From positions 1 through 31,516 of the forward strand of contig CALAAS010000013.1 of NCBI GenBank assembly GCA_937885015.1: a DNA stretch of 31,516 bases, read 5' to 3'. Below the pieces are notes generated by a model. The model was given only the letters and a program-made list of their open reading frames with translations, was not told where the DNA came from and searched no databases. This stretch comes from an uncultured Clostridium sp. (GTDB taxonomy: Bacteria > Bacillota > Clostridia > Lachnospirales > Lachnospiraceae). Below are positions 13,922 through 21,961 of this stretch, in pieces; the stretch's first letter is position 1, and every line of letters starts with the position of its first letter. The position numbers and the translations under genes are program-made.

Positions 13922-15244
13922 ATGGAAGAGTATAATAGGAAAAGAAAATGGGGACTGTTGCTTTTGTGTGCCGGGTTTCTGACAGTGGGTGGCAGTGTGG
14001 CAGCGGGATGTACCCGATACACACCGGTGGAAACACCGGCCGAGGAGAAGATGGAGACAGAGCCTTTGGAAAGCACTGGCTCTGCTTCAGAGGAGTCGGT
14101 GCTGGGGATTACGGATGAAGACGATAAGATGGAACAGAAGCCAGAACCGGTAAAGGTAAAGGGAATCTACGTGTCAGCCCACGTGGCAGGCAATGAGGAG
14201 ATGATGGATTCCATTATTGAACAGATTGATGCGACGGAATTAAATGCGGTTGTTATTGATTTTAAGACGGATGAGGGTTATATTGCTGCCCAGACGGATT
14301 CGGCGCTGCTGGCAGAGACCGGGGCATGCCGGGATTTTATTCCGGATCTTGCAGGACTGATGAAGAAACTCCAGGAGCACGATATTTATGCCATCGCCCG
14401 GGTGGTGGCATTCCGGGATCCGTTTTTGGCGGAGCAGAAGCCAGAGTGGAGCCTGAAACGGGCGGATGGAAGTCTATATCGGGATAAAAGCGGACTGGCC
14501 TGGGTAGATCCTTATAACCGGGAAGTCTGGGATTACCTGGTGGAGACGGGGATTCAGGCGGCCCGGGCCGGCTTTGATGAGATTCAGTTTGATTATATCC
14601 GCTTTTCCACCGATTCAACCATGCGCCAGGTGGTATTTGATGAGACACTGACAGAGGGAAAGAGCCGGACTGAGATCATCACGGAATTCACTTCCTATGC
14701 GGCAGAGGCTCTGCGAAAGGAGGGGGTATTTGTTGCAGCGGATGTGTTTGGCGCGATTATTGGAAGTCCCCAGGATGCCGGGGCAGTGGGGCAGATTTAC
14801 GGTCAGCTGGCAGAAGAACTGGATTATATCTGCCCAATGATTTATCCGTCTCATTATGGGGATGGCAATTTTGGACTGGATCATCCGGATCTTCATCCCT
14901 ATGAAACAATTCTCGGCGCTCTTCAGAAATCCAGAGAGGAGCTGGCTATGTACGGAGCTGAGGCTGCCACGCCGGCTCAGGCGGAGCTTGGGCAGCAAGG
15001 CAGAGAGTCAGAGAAGGCGGAAATGCAGACTGGAGAAATAAAGCAAAGGGAAGATCAGGCGAAAACAGCGGTTGTGCGTCCATGGCTGCAGGATTTTACG
15101 GCGTCTTATCTGAAACATTATCAAAAATACGGAGATGAAGAGATTCGTCAGCAGATTCAGGCTGTTTATGACGCGGGATATGAAGAGTGGATTCTTTGGA
15201 ACGCGGCAAATCAGTATCATTACGGAGGTCTTTTACATGAATGA
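13922..15244 (+). CDS. Putative glycoside hydrolase (DUF4015), membrane-anchored or lipoprotein
   Basis: This 440-residue exported protein has a basic N-terminus (NRKRK), a hydrophobic stretch (about residues 10-28) ending in VAAGC, which resembles a lipobox (Cys about 30), and an acidic low-complexity linker to about residue 77. From VKGIYVSAHVAG it follows the DUF4015 putative glycosyl-hydrolase family: a TIM-barrel-like domain with AVVIDFKTDEG, ARVVAFRDP, GFDEIQFDYIRFS and ADVFGAI. The substrate is unknown. A hydrophilic insert near residues 350-385 is probably surface-exposed. The ATG has GAGGG only 3 nt upstream; a 13-codon frame (13894-13935) overlaps the start and could couple translation. 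The next gene overlaps by 8 bp. Confidence 0.82.
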   Translation: MEEYNRKRKWGLLLLCAGFLTVGGSVAAGCTRYTPVETPAEEKMETEPLESTGSASEESVLGITDEDDKMEQKPEPVKVKGIYVSAHVAGNEEMMDSIIEQIDATELNAVVIDFKTDEGYIAAQTDSALLAETGACRDFIPDLAGLMKKLQEHDIYAIARVVAFRDPFLAEQKPEWSLKRADGSLYRDKSGLAWVDPYNREVWDYLVETGIQAARAGFDEIQFDYIRFSTDSTMRQVVFDETLTEGKSRTEIITEFTSYAAEALRKEGVFVAADVFGAIIGSPQDAGAVGQIYGQLAEELDYICPMIYPSHYGDGNFGLDHPDLHPYETILGALQKSREELAMYGAEAATPAQAELGQQGRESEKAEMQTGEIKQREDQAKTAVVRPWLQDFTASYLKHYQKYGDEEIRQQIQAVYDAGYEEWILWNAANQYHYGGLLHE

Positions 15245-15818
15245 GATTCCAAAACCCGGGGAACGGTACCGGCATTTTAAGAAGAAGGAATACCAGATTG
15301 TGGCTGTGGCGACCCACTCGGAAACGGGAGAGCCAATGGTGGTGTATCAGGCGCTTTACGGTGATTACGGCGTGTGGGTGCGCCCGCTGTCTATGTTTAT
15401 GGAAAAAGTAGACCGGGAAAAATACCCGGATGTGACGCAGGAATACAGGTTTGAGCGCATCAGTGGACCCTGGTACGGTGGGGCAGGTTCTGCCGGACTG
15501 GAACCGGAAGATACAGGGGAAAGCGGGGCAAAACGTGCCGGAAAGGAAGGAGAAGAAAGGGAACCCGGCTGGAAAGATTCGGAGGAGCGCCCTTTAAATC
15601 CGCTGCTTTTGGAGTTTTTGGATACAGAGTCCGTGGAGGAGCGCCTGGCAATTTTGCGGCGTATGCAGGGGAAGGTTGGAAAACGGGAACTGGACAGTCT
15701 CTGTTTTTCTCTGGATCTGGCGCCGATGGAGGGAACAGAGGAGGAACAGCTGGATCGGATCCGGCAGTACTTAAGGATGCAGCAGAGGTATGATGCGCCC
15801 AGGCTGCGGCGGAGTTAA
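15237..15818 (+). CDS. DUF1653 domain protein
   Basis: This is a 193-residue soluble protein. The N-terminal 60 residues match DUF1653, a small beta-rich domain: GERYRHFKKKEYQIVAVATH, then VVYQALYGDYGVWVRPLSMF. Stand-alone DUF1653 proteins are about 70 residues; here a charged linker (about residues 85-120) and a helical C-terminal region (NPLLLEFLDTESVEERLAIL onward) are added. The function is unknown. ATG 15237 has GGAGG (15224-15228) 8 nt upstream and lies within the end of the hydrolase gene. Only 3 bp separate its stop from the uvrC ATG, so the three genes are one operon. Confidence 0.85.
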   Translation: MNEIPKPGERYRHFKKKEYQIVAVATHSETGEPMVVYQALYGDYGVWVRPLSMFMEKVDREKYPDVTQEYRFERISGPWYGGAGSAGLEPEDTGESGAKRAGKEGEEREPGWKDSEERPLNPLLLEFLDTESVEERLAILRRMQGKVGKRELDSLCFSLDLAPMEGTEEEQLDRIRQYLRMQQRYDAPRLRRS

Positions 15819-15821
15819 AGC

Positions 15822-17726
15822 ATGTTTCAGATCGAAGAGGAATTAAAAAAGCTTCCGGCACAGCCGGGAGTATATATCATGCATGATGCCCGGGACGAGA
15901 TTATTTATGTTGGGAAAGCCATCAGCCTGAAAAACCGGGTAAGGCAGTATTTTCAGAGCAGCCGAAGTAAGACTGCAAAAATCGAGAAGATGGTCTCCCG
16001 GATAGCCCGGTTTGAGTATATCGTGACGGATTCGGAGCTGGAGGCTCTGGTGCTGGAATGCAACCTGATTAAAGAGCATCGCCCCCGTTACAATACGATG
16101 CTGAAGGACGATAAAACCTACCCGTATATCAAGGTGACGGTAACGGAGGAATATCCGCGGGTGTTGTTTTCCAGGCAGATGAAAAAGGATAAAAACCGGT
16201 ATTTCGGCCCCTTTACCAGTGCCGGAGCTGTGAAGGATACCATTGAACTGATGCGAAAGATTTATCATATCCGGGCCTGCAGCCGGAAACTTCCCCAGGA
16301 GATTGGGAAAGACCGGCCTTGCCTGTATTATCACATTCATCAGTGTGACGCGCCGTGTCAGGCTTATATTTCCAAAGAGGAATATCGGCAGTCTGTCCAC
16401 AGGGCCCTGGATTTTCTGGGGGGCCATTATGAGCCGGTTATGACATACCTGCAGGAAAAAATGATGGCGGCCTCGGATGCCCTGGAGTATGAAAAGGCCA
16501 TTGAGTACCGGGAACTTTTAGCCAGTGTGAAAAAAGTGGCCCAGAAGCAGAAGATTACCAGCCAGAGTATGGAAGACCGGGATATCATAGCTTTGGCCAG
16601 AGAGGAGAGAGACGCGGTTGCCCAGGTGTTTTTTGTCCGGGATGGCCGTCTGATCGGCCGGGAACATTTTCATATCAATATTTCTCCGGCAGAGGAGGAG
16701 AGCCAGATATTAAACAGCTTTGTCAAACAGTTTTATGCGGGAACTCCCTTTGTGCCTCATGAAATATGGGTGCAGGAAGAGCTGGAGGATGCAGAGGTAA
16801 TTTCCCGTTTTCTGACAGCGAGACGGGGGCAGCGGGTAAAGGTGGTGGTTCCGCGTAAAGGAGAAAAAGAGCGCCTGGTGGAGCTGGCAGAAAAAAATGC
16901 CCGTATGGTTCTTTCTCAGGATAAGGAGAAGATAAAGAGGGAAGAGCTTCGTACCATCGGCGCCATGAATCAGATCGGCGAATGGATTGGCCTGGAGGGC
17001 ATAAAGCGCCTGGAAGCTTTCGATATTTCCAATATCAGCGGATTTGAGTCAGTTGGTTCCATGGTGGTGTATGAGGATGGGCGGCCCAAGCGAAATGATT
17101 ACCGGAAATTCCGGATCAGGACTGTGAAAGGGCCCAATGATTATGCGTCCATGCGGGAGGTTCTGCTCCGCCGCTTTTCCCATGGCCTGGAGGAGACAAA
17201 ACGCCTGCAGGAGGAGGGAGGAGATCTGTCCTTTGGCAGCTTTACCCGTTTTCCGGATTTGATTATGATGGATGGCGGCCGCGGGCAGGTCAATATTGCC
17301 CTGGAGGTGCTGGAGGAGCTTCAGCTTGCGATTCCAGTTTGCGGAATGGTAAAGGATGACAGCCACCGGACGAGAGGACTGTATTATCAGAATATGGAGA
17401 TTCCCATTGATCGGTATTCAGAAGGATTTAAGCTGATTACCAGAATTCAGGACGAAGCGCATCGGTTTGCCATTGAGTACCATCGCAGCCTGAGGAGTAA
17501 GGAGCAGGTGCATTCCGTACTGGACGATATCCGGGGAATCGGGCCGGCCAGAAGAAAGGCACTGCTGCGTGCTTTTAAAACAGTTGAGGCAATCCGCGCC
17601 GCGACAGTGGAGGAACTGATGGGGGTGCCGCAGATGAACCGGGCGGCAGCGGAAGCTGTATACGGTTTTTTTCGGGGAACTTCCGGAGCGGAAAAACCGT
17701 GTGATGACAAGGATACAAAGTTGTGA
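15822..17726 (+). CDS. uvrC: UvrABC excinuclease subunit C
   Basis: UvrC makes both incisions in nucleotide excision repair after UvrB has marked the lesion. The 634-residue product contains the N-terminal GIY-YIG nuclease for 3' incision (PGVYIM to IIYVGKA, about residues 15-33), a UVR domain that binds UvrB (about 205-235, LEYEKAIEYRELL), the RNase H-like endonuclease domain for 5' incision (EAFDISNISGFESVGSMVVY, then MMDGGRGQVN), and a C-terminal double helix-hairpin-helix (IRGIGPARRKALL, VPQMNRAAAEAV). GGAG (15811-15814) lies 7 nt before the ATG, inside the end of the DUF1653 gene. No SOS box is visible here. Confidence 0.97.
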   Translation: MFQIEEELKKLPAQPGVYIMHDARDEIIYVGKAISLKNRVRQYFQSSRSKTAKIEKMVSRIARFEYIVTDSELEALVLECNLIKEHRPRYNTMLKDDKTYPYIKVTVTEEYPRVLFSRQMKKDKNRYFGPFTSAGAVKDTIELMRKIYHIRACSRKLPQEIGKDRPCLYYHIHQCDAPCQAYISKEEYRQSVHRALDFLGGHYEPVMTYLQEKMMAASDALEYEKAIEYRELLASVKKVAQKQKITSQSMEDRDIIALAREERDAVAQVFFVRDGRLIGREHFHINISPAEEESQILNSFVKQFYAGTPFVPHEIWVQEELEDAEVISRFLTARRGQRVKVVVPRKGEKERLVELAEKNARMVLSQDKEKIKREELRTIGAMNQIGEWIGLEGIKRLEAFDISNISGFESVGSMVVYEDGRPKRNDYRKFRIRTVKGPNDYASMREVLLRRFSHGLEETKRLQEEGGDLSFGSFTRFPDLIMMDGGRGQVNIALEVLEELQLAIPVCGMVKDDSHRTRGLYYQNMEIPIDRYSEGFKLITRIQDEAHRFAIEYHRSLRSKEQVHSVLDDIRGIGPARRKALLRAFKTVEAIRAATVEELMGVPQMNRAAAEAVYGFFRGTSGAEKPCDDKDTKL

Positions 17727-17732
17727 TAGGAT
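17704..17732 (+). promoter_or_regulatory. Possible internal promoter for hprK
   Basis: ATGACA (17704-17709), a 17-bp spacer and TAGGAT (17727-17732) with a TG extension 3 bp upstream. It lies in the last codons of uvrC and would give hprK and the genes behind it an independent start near 17739. Confidence 0.4.
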
Positions 17733-17794
17733 AAAAGAAATGGATTGACGGTTAAAGGGCAGTCCGAATCGAGAGAAAAAAGGAGAACTTGGAG

Positions 17795-18721
17795 ATGTGT
17801 GGAGTGACGATAACGGAACTGATTGATAAGCTGAATCTTCGCAATATGACGCCGGAGCTTGATACGGATACGGTTATGCTGATTCATCCGGATGTGAACC
17901 GCCCCGCGCTGCAGCTGACGGGTTTTTTCGACCATTTTGACAAAGATCGGGTGCAGATCATAGGCTATGTGGAAAATGCATACCTGGAAACGCTGACTCC
18001 GGAACGCCGCCATAAGGTGTTCAATGACCTTTTGTCCGTTAAGATTCCGTGCCTGCTTTACAGCCGCGGGATGGCTCCGGATGAGGATGTGCTGGAACTG
18101 TGCAATTATTACGGCGTGCCCTGTATGGTATCAGAGAAAACCACGTCTGACTTAATGGCGGAGGTAATCCGGTGGCTGAATGTGAAAATGGCGCCCATGA
18201 TCAGCATCCATGGTGTTCTGGTGGATGTGTTTGGCGAAGGTGTTCTGATTATGGGAGAGAGTGGAATCGGAAAGAGCGAAGCAGCGTTGGAGCTCATTAA
18301 GCGCGGCCACCGTCTGGTCAGCGACGACGTGGTGGAGATCCGCAGAGTCAGTGATGAGACGCTGATTGGATCTGCGCCGGATATTACACGCCATTTTATT
18401 GAGCTTCGCGGAATCGGGATCATCGATGTGAAGACGCTGTTTGGTGTGGAGAGTGTGAAGGATACCCAGTCCATTGACATGGTAATTAAGCTGGAGGAGT
18501 GGGATAAGGACAAAGAGTACGACCGTCTTGGAATGGAGGATCAGTATACGGAATTTCTTGGCAACAAAATTGTCTGCCATTCGATTCCTATCCGTCCGGG
18601 CCGGAATCTGGCGATCATTGTTGAGTCGGCAGCGGTTAATTACCGACAGAAAAAGATGGGTTACAATGCGGCCAGAGAGCTCTATAAGCGAGTTCAGGCC
18701 AATATGGCCCAGAGAGACTGA
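17795..18721 (+). CDS. hprK: HPr kinase/phosphorylase
   Basis: HprK phosphorylates Ser46 of HPr and Crh in response to ATP and fructose-1,6-bisphosphate and dephosphorylates it when phosphate is high. It is the sensor of catabolite repression in Firmicutes. The 308-residue product has the usual length, with an N-terminal domain (1-130), conserved His139 in ISIHG, Walker A GESGIGKS (154-161), SDDVVEI (176-182), and the HprK signature around ELRGIGIIDV (203-212). ATG 17795 is 9 nt after AGGAG; an in-frame TTG at 17789 is too close to it. Its stop shares one base with a possible murB ATG. A likely substrate, the Crh-like protein, is encoded four genes downstream. Confidence 0.96.
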   Translation: MCGVTITELIDKLNLRNMTPELDTDTVMLIHPDVNRPALQLTGFFDHFDKDRVQIIGYVENAYLETLTPERRHKVFNDLLSVKIPCLLYSRGMAPDEDVLELCNYYGVPCMVSEKTTSDLMAEVIRWLNVKMAPMISIHGVLVDVFGEGVLIMGESGIGKSEAALELIKRGHRLVSDDVVEIRRVSDETLIGSAPDITRHFIELRGIGIIDVKTLFGVESVKDTQSIDMVIKLEEWDKDKEYDRLGMEDQYTEFLGNKIVCHSIPIRPGRNLAIIVESAAVNYRQKKMGYNAARELYKRVQANMAQRD

Positions 18722-18738
18722 TGGCTGGAGAGAAGAGG

Positions 18739-19662
18739 ATGATGGATTTTTTAGAAAAACTGCAGACGGCCGCTGGAAGTGCACTCGTAAAAGAGTGGGA
18801 AAGCATGAGCGGTCATACCACATTCCGGGTTGGAGGTCCGGCCAGGTATTTTGTTTCGCCGGCCGGGGAACGGGAACTGGCAGCGGTTGTCCGGCTCTGC
18901 TGGGAAGAGGCAGTGGATTTTTATATTCTTGGAAATGGGAGCAATCTTCTGATCAGTGACCAGGGTTATGATGGTGTCATGATTCAGATGGGGAGCGGTT
19001 TTTCCGGGTTTTTCGGGGAGAGTGGCCGTCCGGGATACTACCGGGCCGGAGCCGGACTGCTTCTATCCCGAATTGCCAGAAATGTTCTGGAGGACGGCTT
19101 TTCCGGCTTTGAATTTGCGGCCGGGATTCCTGGAACATTAGGCGGTGCGGTGGTCATGAATGCCGGTGCCTATGGCGGTGAAATGAAAGATATTCTTACT
19201 TGCGTCCGCGTCATGACGCCGGAGGGAGAGGTTCTGGAGCTGGATGCAAAGGAGCTGGAGCTGGGATACCGGCACAGTTGTATTCCGGAAAAAGGATACA
19301 TCGTTCTGGAGGCAGAGTTCTGTCTGTCTGCCGGGGATCCGGCGGCGATCCGGGAGCGGATGGAGGAACTGGCCGCCAGGCGGCGGGAGAAACAGCCTCT
19401 GGAATACCCCAGTGCCGGCAGCACCTTCAAAAGGCCAGAGGGTTATTTTGCCGGAAAGCTGATTGAAGAGGCTGGACTTAAGGGATACCGGCGCGGAGGC
19501 GCCCAGGTGTCGGAAAAACACTGCGGGTTCGTGATTAACCGGGGCGGAGCGACTGCGGATGATATCCGGGGAATCTGCCGGGATATCCGGAGAAGAGTGT
19601 GGGAAATCTCCGGTGTGACGCTGGAGACGGAAGTGAAAATGCTGGGGTTTGATGAGACATAA
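18739..19662 (+). CDS. murB: UDP-N-acetylenolpyruvoylglucosamine reductase
   Basis: MurB reduces enolpyruvyl-UDP-GlcNAc to UDP-MurNAc with NADPH and FAD, the second committed step of peptidoglycan synthesis. The protein shows TTFRVGGPARYFV, the FAD-binding stretches ILGNGSNLLISDQGYDGV and GIPGTLGGAVVMNAGAYGGE, the active-site serine region YPSAGSTFKRPEG, and C-terminal GAQVSEKHCGFVINRGGATA. The arrangement fits type II MurB of Firmicutes. I chose ATG 18739 (307 residues) because GGAG (18727-18730) lies 8 nt upstream. ATG 18721, overlapping the hprK stop as TGATG, would add six residues and remains possible. The 3' end runs to within 25 bp of the rapZ start. Confidence 0.95.
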   Translation: MMDFLEKLQTAAGSALVKEWESMSGHTTFRVGGPARYFVSPAGERELAAVVRLCWEEAVDFYILGNGSNLLISDQGYDGVMIQMGSGFSGFFGESGRPGYYRAGAGLLLSRIARNVLEDGFSGFEFAAGIPGTLGGAVVMNAGAYGGEMKDILTCVRVMTPEGEVLELDAKELELGYRHSCIPEKGYIVLEAEFCLSAGDPAAIRERMEELAARRREKQPLEYPSAGSTFKRPEGYFAGKLIEEAGLKGYRRGGAQVSEKHCGFVINRGGATADDIRGICRDIRRRVWEISGVTLETEVKMLGFDET

Positions 19663-19687
19663 AGGCTGGGAGGCAGAGAGAAGAAGG

Positions 19688-20563
19688 ATGCGGCTTGTAA
19701 TTGTAACCGGCATGTCAGGAGCCGGAAAGACATCAGCTCTTAAAATGTTGGAGGATATGGGATTTTACTGTGTGGATAATCTTCCGATTTCGTTAGTGGG
19801 TACTTTTGCGGATCTGGTAAAGGACAGCCGCGGTGAAATTCACAGCGCGGCCCTGGGAATCGACGTGCGCAGCGGCGATGAGCTGTCCCAGTTGGAGGAT
19901 ACGCTCTGTGACTGGGATGACTGGCAGGTGCCCTATGAGATTCTGTTTCTGGATGCCAGCGATGATACGCTGATTAAACGGTATAAGGAGACGCGGCGAA
20001 GCCATCCGCTGGCCGGGCGGGAACGTCTGGACCGGGGGATTGCGAAGGAACGGCAGAAACTGGATTTTCTGAAAAAGCGGGCAGATTATATTCTGGATAC
20101 CAGCACACTTCTGACCAGGGAGCTGAAGGCGGAAATGGACCGGATTTTTCTGAAACATGAAAAATTTTCCAGCCTGTTTGTGACGATCTTAAGCTTTGGA
20201 TTTAAGTATGGAATTCCGGCGGATGCAGATCTGGTGCTGGATGTACGGTTTCTTCCCAATCCGTACTACGATGATGCGCTGCGAAGCCATACCGGGATGG
20301 AGGAACCGGTTCAGGCCTTTGTGCGGCGCGGCGGAACAGCAGATGAATTTTTGGAAAAGCTATATGGAATGGTAGATTTTCTGCTTCCCTATTATGTTAA
20401 GGAGGGAAAAAATCAGCTGGTAATTGCCATTGGGTGTACCGGGGGAAAGCACCGGTCGGTTACCATTGCAGGGATGCTTTACGATCGGTTGCTGCATCAC
20501 CGGGAGATTGGCCTGAAACTGGAGCATCGGGATATTGAGAAGGACAGCAGAACGAAACGCTGA
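19688..20563 (+). CDS. rapZ: RapZ/YvcJ family nucleotide-binding protein
   Basis: This is a RapZ (YvcJ) homologue of 291 residues. In E. coli RapZ is an RNA-binding adaptor that delivers the sRNA GlmZ to RNase E; in Bacillus YvcJ binds and hydrolyses nucleotides and affects competence. The N-terminal kinase-like domain has Walker A GMSGAGKT (8-15), DNLP and GIDVRS. The C-terminal domain carries DVRFLPNPYY and GCTGGKHRSV, which are conserved in the family. ATG 19688 lies behind GGGAGG and AGAAGG; open codons further upstream overlap murB. Order rapZ-whiA-Crh-like HPr matches Bacillus yvcJ-yvcK-yvcL-crh, but yvcK is missing here. Confidence 0.95.
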   Translation: MRLVIVTGMSGAGKTSALKMLEDMGFYCVDNLPISLVGTFADLVKDSRGEIHSAALGIDVRSGDELSQLEDTLCDWDDWQVPYEILFLDASDDTLIKRYKETRRSHPLAGRERLDRGIAKERQKLDFLKKRADYILDTSTLLTRELKAEMDRIFLKHEKFSSLFVTILSFGFKYGIPADADLVLDVRFLPNPYYDDALRSHTGMEEPVQAFVRRGGTADEFLEKLYGMVDFLLPYYVKEGKNQLVIAIGCTGGKHRSVTIAGMLYDRLLHHREIGLKLEHRDIEKDSRTKR

Positions 20564-20583
20564 TCAGAAGGAGAGGTGGGGAT

Positions 20584-21540
20584 ATGTCATTTTCTTCCCA
20601 GGTAAAGGAGGAACTGTCGCGTCAGCTCAGTCCGGCCAGACACTGCCAGATTGCGGAAATTGCGGCGATTTTAAGCCTCTGCGGTCAGATTCACATAGAT
20701 GAAGAGGATCACTACAGTATCCGGATTCATACGGAGAATGTATCGGTGGCCCGGAAATATTTCATTTTGCTGAAACAGGCATTTCGTATAAAAACAGATA
20801 TTTCCATCCGGCGAAATGCATTTTTAAAGAAAAATCGCACCTATACAGTAATGGTACGGGAGCATGAGAATGCGCTCCGGGTTCTGGAGGCTGCCAAGCT
20901 GGTAGACAGCTACGGGGAAGTACATGAAAATCTGTCGGTGGTCCGGAACCTGGTCATTCAGAATTCCTGCTGCAGACGAGCTTTTGTAAGAGGGGCGTTT
21001 TTGGCGGCCGGCTCCATCAGTGACCCGGAGAAATTTTACCATTTTGAGATTGTCTGTGCCTCAGAGGAAAAGGCAAGACAGCTCCAGGAGGTCATTGCTT
21101 CTTTTGCGATTGATGCGAAAATAGTTGTCAGAAAGAAGTATTATGTGGTATATATAAAAGAAGGCAGCCAGATCGTGGAGATTCTTGGCGTGATGGAAGC
21201 CCACAAAGCTCTGATGGAGCTGGAGAATATCCGGATCCTGAAGGAGATGAGAAACAGCGTAAATCGCCAGGTAAACTGTGAGACGGCCAATATCAATAAA
21301 ACGGTATCGGCTGCAGTGAAACAGCTGGGGGATATTACCTATATCCGAGATACCGTTGGACTGGATTATCTTCCAGAGCCGCTGGCGCAGATTGCGGCGC
21401 TTCGGCTGGAGATGCCGGATGCAACGCTGAAAGAGTTGGGAGAGGGACTCGTTCCCTCGGTGGGAAAGTCAGGTGTCAATCACCGGCTTAGAAAGATCAG
21501 TGCCATAGCAGAGCAGCTTCGGGAACGGAGAGAAGCTTGA
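20584..21540 (+). CDS. whiA: DNA-binding protein WhiA
   Basis: WhiA is a DNA-binding protein with a LAGLIDADG-endonuclease-like N-terminal fold and a C-terminal helix-turn-helix. It controls sporulation in Streptomyces and influences division and chromosome segregation in Bacillus. The 318-residue product is of standard length. It begins MSFSSQVKEELSRQL and contains RAFVRGAFLAAGSISDPEKFYHFE-type sequence (about residues 140-160), and ends in the HTH segment EMPDATLKELGEGL then SGVNHRLRKI, both family hallmarks. GGAGAGGTGGGG precedes the ATG. It sits 20 bp after rapZ and 31 bp before the HPr-like gene. Confidence 0.96.
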   Translation: MSFSSQVKEELSRQLSPARHCQIAEIAAILSLCGQIHIDEEDHYSIRIHTENVSVARKYFILLKQAFRIKTDISIRRNAFLKKNRTYTVMVREHENALRVLEAAKLVDSYGEVHENLSVVRNLVIQNSCCRRAFVRGAFLAAGSISDPEKFYHFEIVCASEEKARQLQEVIASFAIDAKIVVRKKYYVVYIKEGSQIVEILGVMEAHKALMELENIRILKEMRNSVNRQVNCETANINKTVSAAVKQLGDITYIRDTVGLDYLPEPLAQIAALRLEMPDATLKELGEGLVPSVGKSGVNHRLRKISAIAEQLRERREA

Positions 21541-21571
21541 CGGCATGTTCTTTTGAAAAGAGGAGGATATT

Positions 21572-21826
21572 ATGACGAGTAAGGAAATCAGAGTCGGACT
21601 GACGATCGGACCGGAAGCCAGACCGGCAGCCATGTTGGTGCAGATTGCCAGTCAGTATGAGAGCAGCATCTATGTGGAAAGCAATGAAAAGCGCATCAAT
21701 GCCAAGAGCATTATGGGGATGATGACGCTGTGGATGGCAGCCGGAGAGAGTATAAAGGTAACCGCGGACGGTGCGGACGAGACGCAGGCGATTGAAGGAA
21801 TAGAGAAGTATTTGAATAACCAGTAA
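21572..21826 (+). CDS. Crh-like HPr family protein (Glu at position 15, Ser46 kept)
   Basis: This 84-residue protein has an HPr fold. Normal HPr carries the catalytic His15 in GLHARPA, which accepts phosphate from PTS enzyme I. Here the motif is GPEARPAA, with Glu15 (codon GAA), so it cannot be a PTS phosphocarrier. The regulatory Ser46 remains in NAKSIMGMM (residues 43-51), the site used by HprK. This combination defines Crh in Bacillus, which has Gln15 and acts only as a CcpA co-effector. The location after rapZ and whiA, in one run with hprK, matches the crh locus. GGAGG precedes the ATG at ideal distance. Other roles, such as binding metabolic enzymes, are possible. Confidence 0.88.
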   Translation: MTSKEIRVGLTIGPEARPAAMLVQIASQYESSIYVESNEKRINAKSIMGMMTLWMAAGESIKVTADGADETQAIEGIEKYLNNQ

Positions 21827-21838
21827 AGAGGCCGTGCG

Positions 21839-21859
21839 GGCAAAGCAGTTTGCTTTGCC
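21839..21859. repeat. 9-bp hairpin after the HPr-like gene
   Basis: GGCAAAGCA (21839-21847) pairs perfectly with TGCTTTGCC (21851-21859) around a 3-nt loop. No T-run follows. It sits 12 bp after the stop and 40 bp before the real terminator, and could stabilise the mRNA 3' end. Confidence 0.55.
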
Positions 21860-21898
21860 GGAAAATCTGAAAGCCTGAAAGCAAATGGCTGTGCATCG

Positions 21899-21942
21899 GA
21901 GGGTGTCGCAAAACACGATGTTTTGCAACACCCTCTTATATT
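21899..21942 (+). terminator. Rho-independent terminator between the hprK cluster and dnaE
   Basis: GAGGGTGTCGCAAAAC (21899-21914) pairs with 21920-21935 with a single C-A mismatch and a 5-nt loop, followed by TTATATT. It ends the hprK-murB-rapZ-whiA-HPr unit. dnaE begins only 20 bp later with no clear promoter in between, so some read-through may feed dnaE. Confidence 0.8.
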
Positions 21943-21961
21943 AGGAACGGGGGAGAAAAAC

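Noticed and set aside
13710..13982. 90-codon rightward frame across the 13682 promoter and leader
   Set aside because: Its ATG lies within the -10 region, and the frame runs through structured RNA into another gene's frame.
17750..17794. TTGACG just upstream of hprK as a -35 element
   Set aside because: No -10-like hexamer occurs 16-18 bp downstream; the ATGACA/TAGGAT pair at 17704-17732 is better.
21923..21961. Upstream in-frame TTG as dnaE start
   Set aside because: It falls inside the terminator hairpin; GTG 21962 has a proper SD and matches the conserved N-terminus FTHLHLHTEYS.
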